Below are positions 46,301-54,300 of a DNA stretch of 64,000 bases, in pieces. Each line of letters begins with the position of its first letter. Position 1 is the stretch's first letter. The position numbers and the translations under genes are program-made. Source of the stretch: Arcuatula senhousia (Eukaryota; Mollusca; Bivalvia; Mytilida; Mytilidae); assembly GCA_963971305.1 (NCBI GenBank), contig OZ020305.1, forward strand, positions 41,613,717-41,677,716. Reading direction: 5' to 3'. The notes under the pieces were generated by a model, which made no database searches, had not been told where the DNA came from, and saw nothing but the letters and a program-made list of their open reading frames with translations.

Positions 46301-48525
46301 AATTGGACTTATGGTGTCAGAGGAGTTAACGTTTTAAAAAGTTTACGGACGACGGACGGACGACGGACGGACGACGGACGCCAAGTGATGACAATAGCTC
46401 ACATGACCCTTCGGGTCAGGTGAGCTAAAAAGTTGACATAATACATGCATTTAAGTACTAGTCCATCATTTATTGATTTTTCGTCAGACCACCAAAATTT
46501 CTACAAAATGCCTCCACTAGAGGCTTAATCCTTTATTAAAATATGCCATTAGAATTCAATATCAGAAAGGATAACATTAATTTCTTACATTTAATTCAAA
46601 ATAAATTTTCTTTTAATTTGCAAATAACATGTAGGTTTGGGTTTAAGGCGATAACTTATTGTCTGCTGCAAGAAATTAAAAGGAGTTGGGTTTTTTAAAT
46701 ATCATCTTGCAATAAATTTCATCTGTTTTGTGGCCTCCTGTGCTATCTGCTGCTGTCAACTAAGATGAATATTAGACCGCTAAAACTTACCAATATATAC
46801 AAGAAAAAATAAATACTTGTTTGAAAGAACAAGTTTATTTGAATAAAACTAAAAAATGTGTCTATGAGCCACAGGATGGCCCTCCCCTTCTTGAAATATC
46901 ATTGACCCTCAATATGTATTACCTGGGATATGGACCTTTACCAAGAAATTGATCAAAAGTGTTCATGTGTAAAATATAGGTCGCTGTGACCTTATTTCTG
47001 GTGGGTGGTGCCATGTCACCAAGACTCATCGAGTAGTGAAATATTATTGACCCCTAACATGTAGTATTCAAGATATGGACCTTAACCAACAACTTAACCA
47101 AAGTCATTCATGCGTAAAATATAGGTCACAGTGACCTCATTTCTAGTGGATAGTGTCACCTTACCCAATACACATCTAGTGGTGAAATATCATTGACCCC
47201 CAACATCTAGTATCCAAGTTATGGACTTTAACCAAGAACTTAACCGAAGTCGTTCATGCATAAAATGTTGATCACAGTGACCTAATTTTTATTGGGTGGT
47301 GTCATGTTACCCAAGACACATCTAGTGGTGAAATACCATTGACCATCAACATGTAGTATCTGAGATATGGACCTTAACCAAAGTCATTCATGCATTAAAT
47401 ATAGGTCACAGTGACCCAATTTCTAGTGGGTGGTGTCACCTTACCTAAGACACATCTAGTAGTGAAATATCATTGACCCCCAACATCTAGTATCCAAGTT
47501 ATGGACCTTAACCAAGAACTTAACCGAAGTTGTTCATGCATATAATATAGGTCACAGTGACATAATTTCTAGTGGGTGGTGTAGCCCTACCAAAGACCCA
47601 TCTGGTGGTGAAATATCATTGACCCCCAACATCTAGTATCCAAGTAATAGACCTTAACCAAGAACTTAACCAAAGTGTTACGGACGGACGGACAAGGGTA
47701 AAACTATATGTCCGATCCACATGCGTGGTCGGCCATAAAAATACATTTAAGTAGTTCGTTATCGAGCACTGGTCAGGGGAGTATAGTCAGTGGCGGATTC
47801 AGGGGGAGTCGGAGGGGGGCGTATGCCCCCCCTTTAATTGAGAAATTTTAAATTTTTCTGTATAAAATTGACCAAGCAACTTCAAATTTTCATCAAAATC
47901 TGACATTTTTAGCAATTACGCACCCGGGCCCCATTTCATGGACCTCTGGATCCGCCCCTGATAGTCAACCACATAAGCAATAGTAATAGACCCTTTCATG
48001 GTTATTGCAGCCATATTGGATAGGGGGCAAATTTTTAGAAAGGAGGAGAGAATATTATACAAAATCGGGAAAATATATGTGTGTTGCTAAGCAATAGAGC
48101 TGTTTTTATGACATTTTCCCGAATTTTTGCCCCCTATTCAATATGGCTGCAATAACCGTGAAAGGGTCTATTGACTGTTTGACATGCCCACCTGCCCACC
48201 AAAGGAACGTTGCAGGGTGGATGATGAATCCAGGATTTTAGTTTACGTGGCTGGGGACCCGGGTGTTTTTACAGTGATTCCGAAGGGCTGTCGTATGACA
48301 TGTCTGGTAACAATTGGTATGGTATTTTTTACAATGGAATTCAATCAAATTTTTGTTTTTTAAAAATAGGTTTTGGGTACATATTGTTGATACCTGTCCA
48401 GCATTTTGTGCTTCTGCTACGCCGGTTTCTGATAGATCAGCATCATGCCAACCACAGAATAAATTCAATTTGTTCCATTCACTTTCACCATGCCTCACAA
48501 AAACGATCGTATACTTAGTGGTCAT
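31333..48525 (-). CDS. PGAM: Phosphoglycerate mutase (2,3-bisphosphoglycerate-dependent)
   Basis: Glycolytic enzyme interconverting 3- and 2-phosphoglycerate in the cytosol. Six coding exons on the minus strand: 48525-48394, 44190-43981, 41043-40960, 38757-38659, 33866-33758 (or the alternative 33715-33607), and 31457-31333. Together they total 759 nt, giving 252 aa, against 254 aa for human PGAM1. All junctions are GT-AG and in phase. Catalytic features: R11-H12-G13-E14 (phospho-histidine H12), R63, E90 in LNERHYG, and H185 in SAHGNSLR. The C-terminus ends QGKAKQ, as in animal PGAM. The start is ATG 48525 ([14 protein letters not shown]), matching the family length; an in-frame ATG at 48564 would add 13 residues with no counterpart. 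The gene spans 17 kb because its introns hold at least ten mobile elements. Confidence 0.95.
31700..32950. other. Phosphoglycerate mutase intron 5 sequence, nothing recognised
   Basis: AT-rich, with no ORF or repeat ends identified. The interspersed repeat at 31490-31700 lies just before it. Confidence 0.4.
32962..33118. repeat. Palindromic MITE-like element
   Basis: Arms of about 50 bp are reverse complements (AATAACCAAAATATGATCAC ... GTGATCATATTTTGGTTATT), with outer AATTGGGTC / GACCTAATT and inner GAACGCAC / GTGCGTTC. About 155 bp, in phosphoglycerate mutase intron 5. Confidence 0.75.
33607..33715 (-). other. PGAM: Alternative (mutually exclusive) exon 5b of phosphoglycerate mutase
   Basis: 109 nt exon with acceptor TTCTTAG and donor GTACAA on the minus strand. 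It encodes [20 protein letters not shown] and ends with PELNIPR. It has the same length and phases as exon 5a (33866-33758), which has SAHGNSLR and ELNIPT. The two are separated by a 42 nt intron. Including both would shift the frame (218 nt), so only one can be used per transcript. The catalytic His is kept in both. Exon 5a is closer to vertebrate PGAM. Confidence 0.85.
34712..36682. mobile_element. Tandem-cored element with ATGTCTCCCCTTCC ends and nuclear-receptor half-site arrays
   Basis: Inverted ends ATGTCTCCCCTTCC (34712) and GGAAGGGGAGACAT (to 36682). The core is about eleven units of about 155 bp, running TTAATTTGACCTTGAGGTCA ... GGTCAAGGTCAT, then CATCGTCTCATGGTGATACA and GTTATGGCCCGGAACAC. 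An (AGA)n tract lies at 36582-36636. Most units carry TCAAGGTCA and several carry AGGTCAAAGGTCA. It is in phosphoglycerate mutase intron 4. Confidence 0.8.
37017..38530. mobile_element. 1.5 kb TA-flanked inverted-repeat transposon (host of a nested element)
   Basis: Ends TACCGTATTTTGCCGCGTAT and, inverted, TACCGTATTTTGCTGTGTAT, with the match continuing into AGTGCGCA / AGTGCACA. The TA flanks fit a Tc1/mariner or pogo-like element. It has no intact transposase. It lies in phosphoglycerate mutase intron 4. Confidence 0.75.
37825..38198. mobile_element. piggyBac-like MITE nested in the 37017-38530 element
   Basis: TTAA at 37821-37824 and 38199-38202 flank inverted ends CCCTCTTGCTGCCA / TGGCAGCAAGAGGG. 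TTAA target sites and CCCT ends are diagnostic of piggyBac. Internally, GGACATATGTGTCCACTACC is repeated twice, plus a variant, near the left end. Length is 374 bp, non-coding. Confidence 0.85.
38896..40402 (+). mobile_element. Tandem-cored element, GCTCACCTG/CAGGTGAGC family, copy 3
   Basis: Starts GAGGCTCCCAAGAGCCTGAA and ends GTCAGGTGAGCTAAA. It has two-plus core units of about 483 bp (GCGGCCATGTTGGTTGG near 39188, 39671 and 40173) and a (GACGGAC)n tract at 40305-40350. Lies in phosphoglycerate mutase intron 3. Confidence 0.8.
41084..43303 (+). mobile_element. TAGTCCCCTACCGGC inverted-repeat element carrying a nested element
   Basis: Ends TTAGTCCCCTACCGGC (41084) and GCCGGTAGGGGACTAA (to 43303). 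The core has units with CCATAACTCCCATAAAAA, CATCAAGGTAAACTCACATA and ATCTATAAGCGTTTAGAAA, and a GACAGACAGACAGAC tract at 43236. It is interrupted at about 41343-42898 by copy 4 of another family. The left end lies only about 41 bp from the exon 3 acceptor of phosphoglycerate mutase. Confidence 0.8.
41345..42897 (+). mobile_element. Tandem-cored element, GCTCACCTG/CAGGTGAGC family, copy 4 (nested)
   Basis: Starts GAGGCTCCTAGGAGCCTGAA and ends GGGTCAGGTGAGCTAAA. It has about 490 bp core units (AAATTTTGACGCTTTAAGGG at about 41834 and 42328) and a (GGACGAC)n tract at 42805-42850. It splits a unit of the surrounding element between TTTAGAAA and AAAGTG. Confidence 0.8.
43322..43545. repeat. MITE in phosphoglycerate mutase intron 2
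   Basis: Ends TTACCGTATAGCAGGCTATT and, inverted, TTACCATATAGTGGGTTATT. The interior includes CACGGTTTG and GCGAAAATTAAACC. About 220 bp, non-coding. Confidence 0.7.
44982..46430 (+). mobile_element. Tandem-cored element, GCTCACCTG/CAGGTGAGC family, copy 5
   Basis: Starts GAGGCTCCCAGGAGCCTGAA and ends GTCAGGTGAGCTAAA. The core unit of about 500 bp is repeated (GTCACCGTTTTAGAGTTATT at about 45157 and 45649). A (GGACGGACGAC)n tract lies at 46345-46380. In phosphoglycerate mutase intron 1. Confidence 0.8.
46855..47740. mobile_element. Tandem-cored element containing estrogen-response-like palindromes
   Basis: Five to six units of about 145 bp: AGTGGTGAAATATCATTGACC, CCAACATCTAGTATCCAAG, TGGACCTTAACCAAGAACTT, then ATAGGTCACAGTGACCTCAT and TAGTGGGTGGTGTCA. 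It ends with TTACGGACGGACGGACAAGG and a GGTCGGCCATAAAA segment. AGGTCACAGTGACCT is at 47123-47137 and GGTCACAGTGACC at 47404-47416. It lies in intron 1 of phosphoglycerate mutase, about 0.7-1.7 kb inside the gene from exon 1. Confidence 0.75.
47788..47965. repeat. Small inverted-repeat element
   Basis: Ends AGTGGCGGATTCAGGGGG and, inverted, TGGATCCGCCCCTGA. About 175 bp, in phosphoglycerate mutase intron 1. Confidence 0.6.
47985..48174. repeat. Foldback MITE with about 55 bp arms
   Basis: Arms AATAGACCCTTTCATGGTTA ... and, inverted, AATAGACCCTTTCACGGTTA, continuing through TTGCAGCCATATTG to GGGGGCAAA. It could form a long hairpin in the phosphoglycerate mutase primary transcript. Confidence 0.85.
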
Positions 48526-48849
48526 GTTGTTGCCTCTGTAAACTCTGTGATGCTGTTTTGACAAGTGACCTTCTGCCGGTGTCCTGGCCTTGACCTCGTT
48601 AACGGAAAGGGAGGTAAGAAAATTATTTCCGTGACTCTACTTTCACTTTCACTTCGTCCACAAAGAAGTCAAGAAAGAACAGAATTTGAACTAAATTGAA
48701 GTACGTGACAAACTTAAAAGTTGAAACTGTCACATGCTATGACTTTCAAATATTTAAAATTCAGACACAGACAGATGCTTTGATTCATTCCTATACAGTG
48801 TTTGTAAGACTGATGAATAGTCCCTTCTTTTGTAGCATATGACATGTAT

Positions 48850-49476
48850 ATGAGGGTGTTGATGCCCTTAAGCAATAGCCGTTATTTGCTTTATTTTCGC
48901 TACCGTTAGCGTTATATGGGGATATTTTCAACCGTTTTCCGTTATCGAGTTTTTGGCGTGATTCGTTATGACCTTAAATTTAGCAACCGTTAGCGTTATT
49001 TTGCTTAAAAAATAGGCGTTAAACGTTGTTGCTGGGTGCATTTTTTACCGTCACAATGAAAAATAAACGCAGATTTTTTTTCGCAGGTATTCCGTATTAA
49101 CTAGTTTTTTTTATCCAACCTTCCCCTATTAATAAGCTGGCACAAAGCATACATATAAAACACACTGTAAAAACTCAATATCGACAAAAGTTCAATTCAA
49201 CAAGAGAGAACCCAAGACAAAATACTGTACGAAAACAACAAGACGTGGAGTTTTTATTATGATATTATAGCACTTCAAAATTGTGCATTTTACTGACCTA
49301 TTCTGTATTGCCCTGTATTCGAAGTATCAATAATATAGATGGAAACATTTTTTTATTTTATTTCAAAGATAAGTTAGATCAGCTAACCGTTACGTTGATT
49401 TAGGCTACCGTTACCGTTATATGGTGATATTTTTAGCCGTTATCCGTTATGAAGGGTACCCCATCAATACCTTCAT
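48850..49476. mobile_element. 627 bp element with ATGA(G/A)GGT ends and CCGTTA iterons
   Basis: Ends ATGAGGGTGTTGATG (48850) and, inverted, ATGAAGGTATTGATG (to 49476). GTAT at 48846-48849 and 49477-49480 is a possible 4 bp target duplication. Subterminal motifs of type GCTACCGTTAGCGTTATATG and CCGTTATCCGTTAT are repeated at both ends. It lies just upstream of the phosphoglycerate mutase first exon. Confidence 0.6.
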
Positions 49477-49576
49477 GTATGATGGTGGTAGTACAAAAAA
49501 AATATTTAGTCTGAAAGCATAGTTTACCACTGATTTTGTATAAATAATTATCCGTAAGCAACATTCTTTAATATTA

Positions 49577-50412
49577 CAGTGGATTCCACTTAATCAACTA
49601 ACTCTTATACTAGGGTTGCATGCACAATATATCCGTTCCGGATTTGACTTGTCATTTAGACGAGGTCATCAGGGGTCACGGGGAGGAAAAACGACGTCAT
49701 TCAGCATGGAACAAAGGGAACAGCATTTTCTAACAACGATTCTTCTGTTATTATTCAACATATAGGGTAAAAATCAATTGCAACTGACAAATAAACCAAC
49801 CATCAACATTTCCAACCAATAAAAAATCAATCTTGAACGGAAATAAAGAAAACACTTTCTTCGTCTATTGGCATGTTGGAACCAGTTTTTTTACCAGTTC
49901 CTCTTCTTTTGGATAAATTAGTGAGCAATCCCACAAATGCGCAACGCGTGTATTAGAATAATCCTCTTAGTTGACTAAGATTTTAAAACACCAAACCCTT
50001 TCCTATACTTTCAATGCTAAAAATTTCATATATTAATTATTAATTGCATTGAAAATCTGAGAAAAAGTATAAAATTCCTGTTAATTGACTTAAAATTTTC
50101 AAAAATCACCTATTTACCTGTCAAAATCATATGTTTTCTTAACAAGGTCTTTGAAGAATGTTTGATAAAAGTTATCAAAACATGTTTTTACAACCTTCAT
50201 TTATGTCACATTTGTTTTTTAAAAGCATTAGGATACAATAAAAGTGTCACCTGACTGTTCTTATTACTCAACACATTTGATAATAAGACAAAAATATATA
50301 AGTTCTTTGAATTTTCTGTTTAAAATTGACATTTCACTTTATGGGGTCTTTCGGTTACTTTCATAATTTTCTCTGACAAATTGGTTATGCCAATAAGAGG
50401 AATCCACTGTAC
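49577..50412. mobile_element. TA-flanked inverted-repeat element, about 830 bp
   Basis: Ends TACAGTGGATTCCACTTA and, inverted, TACAGTGGATTCCTCTTA. The CAGTGG start and TA flank suggest a pogo/Tigger-like MITE. Non-coding. Confidence 0.65.
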
Positions 50413-50930
50413 TTATATTACTACCTGTACTCAATAAATAGACGATCTTCCAATTTCAATTTTTTTGGTAATTGTCGAAATCTTACCTCAAATTACTGGA
50501 TAACTGGTTGCCAACGTCAATTGCGTGTAAAAGGGAATTTTTAAATTTCATTATATTTAAGTGTAAATGAATTGGTTTGAAAGGACCCTCCGAGTGAAAC
50601 AATTAAATTAATTCATTTCATGTTTGATTGTTTTCCATCAGAAAACATATTTAATAGATTGATAGAATAATTCAGTCCCTGTGCTCTCTTCTAAAAAATC
50701 TGTCATTTTCCCCCATTGACCTCTCGTGACCCCTATTCTAACATCAGGAACGTTCGGGAATGGCACTTTTGGAAGATCGTCTATTAATGTATTAGTGTTG
50801 TCAGCTACACATTTTTAACACTTGCAGGCATTTGTTTCTATCAGATATATCGACTCTAGTATACATAAAAAGAGCTTTAAAATTTATAGTTTACAAAGAA
50901 ATGTCTGTGATAGAAAATAAAAAATAAGGT
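50413..50930. other. Intergenic, nothing recognised
   Basis: AT-rich with no supported ORF. GGTCATCAGGGGTCACG (49665) and GACCTCTCGTGACCCC (50719) on either side may be ends of a larger old element enclosing the 49577-50412 one. Confidence 0.35.
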
Positions 50931-50934
50931 CCAT

Positions 50935-51249
50935 TTATAGATACAACCTGTCCGATTTAACTTTGAACTTTCGATTGAAGCGTAAAGTGAAATCAATGAA
51001 AATTAACATCGTCATGAACAAGCCAATCGATAGCAAAAACCACAAATTGTAATATTTGGATTTATAGCTGATTGTTTTAAAAATCATGTGGTTTTCCATA
51101 AAGGCGTTTTGTGGAACTGATGAATGGGTCGCCCTGGTTGTGCAAACTTTAAATCTGATCGGATATTGATGAATGGTCTGATGTAGCACGCAGCTTCCAT
51201 CTGACTGGGTTTTCCTACTGTGACGATTTGTGGTGATTGGCTTGTTCAT
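50935..51249 (-). CDS. Possible small single-pass membrane protein, divergent from CHID1
   Basis: Open frame of 104 codons, ATG at 51249. Residues about 69-88 form a hydrophobic segment (LWFLLSIGLFMTMLIFIDF) with basic residues after it (RFNRKFKVK), so a membrane anchor with a short basic tail is possible. The N-terminal half is polar with three Cys. Its ATG is 102 bp from the CHID1 ATG on the other strand, so the two could share a bidirectional promoter. No family was recognised and the gene may be spurious or only a first exon. Confidence 0.35.
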   Translation of the reverse strand: MNKPITTNRHSRKTQSDGSCVLHQTIHQYPIRFKVCTTRATHSSVPQNAFMENHMIFKTISYKSKYYNLWFLLSIGLFMTMLIFIDFTLRFNRKFKVKSDRLYL

Positions 51250-51351
51250 GTCAGACGAAACTTTTATGTATTAAATCTTCATGTAATATTGTACGTTGTT
51301 TACGAATCCCTCATACAGATAAATGCAATTTGTTTTATCTTAACCCTTTAG

Positions 51352-54300
51352 ATGAAGCACCAATCATTGTATGCTATTCTCACAGTTCTAAGTTTTACTG
51401 GAGCAAGTTTATCACCAAAAGATAAGAAGAAGGATAAAAATGATAAGGTTAGTGAAGGAGAGTATGTCTTTTTACTAGAGGGATGATTTCAAGGCAATTA
51501 TTCACTATGTATGGAAAAGAAAATATCATTTTTTATTTTTTTATTTTTTAAAAAGTAACAATTAATTTAAATCATATAGCAAAGATGAAAAAAACACCAA
51601 CAAACATTAATATATATAGCACTTGTTCAAAATTACAATGCAACATGTTCAGATGATGCGGTACTTCGAATTACCGAAATGCCCGTAATTACCGAAATGC
51701 CTTTGAAATTACCGAAATGTCCAATAAAATTACCGAAATGCCCATTTTAGGGGGTGGAATAGAGGTTTATTGAATATTTACACTTAATATTGATATCGAT
51801 TTTGGCAATTTTAAAGATTCTGATGAAGAAAGGATGTTTTTGATTAAAGTGATGACCATTTATAAATGTAACGAGTTTCATAATAAATTATCCATTTCAT
51901 AATAAAACTATAATCTGTAACACCTTCAGCTGGTTTTTTTTTATAGTATATAAATTATATATATAGTTTTTATGATTATTTGTGTTTGTCATTGTTTTGT
52001 ACTAACATTGTTCCGATCTTTTGTGCTGTATATTGTATTTATTGGCCAATAAACCCATATGCTATTCTTGTATATCTTGTGTGATGTTACTTGCAGTTTT
52101 GGTAAATGTTATAAAATATATATATTTATTCAAAGCGAATTCCAATTTTTTTGCATATGAATTGTTTTAGGTTGTTTTACATTATAAAATGTGTAATCCG
52201 GGAAATGGCGTTTATGATGCATTAAGGACACTTTAACTTGTGACTTCCAAGGAGCAGAAGAATGAAAATATTTTTAAAATTTATTTTCACAAATACAATG
52301 AGGCATGAAATAAGGACCATATAACAATTATGCTTCTTTTAACAACAAAACATGAAAAGTGCCATTATCTAAAGTCTGTTCAAATAGTTGACAAACCAAC
52401 TGAGCCCTTTCCGGATTGCTCGCAACATAGCAATGTAGCCGGCATCGCTGACGTGAAATTTGATCTAATGAGAACAGATTGACAATTGGACGAGAATAAA
52501 GCCCTTCTTATGTCCGAGATTCTTAAGTTGAAGTTCCAACAGGGCAAACTATTTCGAGACTCTTAATTGCAGACCAATGGTTTCATAGCACATGATGTTC
52601 CTGATTCCTTTTGGGGAACAGGAGTTCGTGGAAAGGGGCAGAATGTGTTTTGAGTGTTATATAATACTATTACTATTCTAAATAAAATTGTATTTTTCTC
52701 TGACTCTATATTGTACTGCTCGAATATGGTTATCAAGTCTTCTGTTTTTTATAATAATGTCTAGATGCAAGTCTTGACTTAAGATGTTTGCGTTGTTGGA
52801 TTCTTTCCGGTTGATTTTGTGTTGTCTGTTACTTCATCATTTTCAAAGTTGTATTTTATGCTGCTTTGTTTCCTATCTGCTTCTTCTATATAACCAAAAA
52901 AAAAGGTTATAACCAGAAAAAAGAAAATAACCACAAAAAAATAATAAATAACAAAAAAAAAAAGGACAAAAAGCAAAAACCAATGAATATTGTTATTTGA
53001 AGAGGGTTAATTCTGTTATTTGTCAAACGTCGCTGCAGACATATATCTAGGTATAGTCACGACGTTAAACTCCCCAGTCAGTCAGTTATTTGTCAAAATT
53101 GGTATAGCATCATAACCGGTTTTTTTTAAGATTGAAAGGTAATAATAGTGACAGTTTGAAATTGTTATTAAAACAACCGTTTATTGTCAGAGTTTTATTG
53201 CGAAACCCTACATACACCGTCAAACCTTTAAATATTCATCAAAACTTGTGCTCAGTCTCATTCTTCCAAGTTTACCATGGCAGAATATCCTTGCTCGATA
53301 TGTGCTCTACATTGCGAAGAAAACGAAGAATGTGTTTTCTGTAGTGGTTGTGATAAGTGGGTACATGCTGCGTGTGTTCCCATGACTTCTTCACAGCTAG
53401 TTGTTTGGTCAGACAGCAACCTAGATTTTCTGTGCAGAAACTGCTGCTTCACAGAGAATACATTCGACCCGAAGAAGTCACTCCGAAGGTCAGTTACTAA
53501 GTTTATTCAGTTACTTTTTTTCGCTGTACGTTCTAAATGCAAATGTCTCAATAATTCTATTTAGTTGTAATATTTTGGTAATTTCATTTTTTATCAAAAA
53601 TGTTTCAAAAATGACAAACATTTTATTTTACGTTCAAAGTTTTAACTGATTATTACTTTTATACGGAGCCCGGATAGGGACATACAAAGAAAAAAATATG
53701 TTGTGCGCACAATAAATTGGGTTTCCGATGAATGCAAACCGAAGAAAAAAACTAAAGATAACCACCTTTTATTTAATGTCTACTTTATTGCATTCGCTCA
53801 CCTTATCACTTAAGAATTACCGGTAATTAACTAATTATTATACCACTGATAAGGTCAGCCATCGATAATCTAAGATTAATTTTCATATACCCTCAACATA
53901 CGGCCTTATATCGGCGAATATCACTTGCATTAAAGACCTTGCTACGCAGTGCCGCGCGTTTGATATGTCATGCCGGAAATGAACGCTAATTTGTAATTTA
54001 ACTTTTTTATAAATTCATGGACTTTATTGTTGGAATTTAATATTGGTTATATATTGTTTTGTATGTGGAAAGTCTTGAAGCGTTGCCACTATACAGTAAA
54101 GTGATATTTTAGAAACATTATACCTAGCCGAAACGTTCACCGTTACAAAATTCGAAAAACCTCTCGCACAAGAAAACTACCAGCATCACATTTGGCGGAG
54201 TAACCCGAGGCGTGTTGTCTTTTTAGCACAACACACGATCCCGTTTGCATTTAAGTGAATAATTCCCCAATTTAAAATGGACTTTAATTTTAGACCACAA

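Noticed and set aside
51671..51743. Regular TTACCGAAATG repeats considered as a CRISPR array
   Set aside because: Spacers are only about 5-8 bp, the same array is inverted at the other end, and the host is a eukaryote; they are transposon iterons.
53277..53564. PHD frame read through to 53562 as a 95 aa protein
   Set aside because: A good splice donor (AAG|GTCAGT) at 53488 and a phase-matched downstream exon with an open frame fit better than the AT-rich read-through tail.
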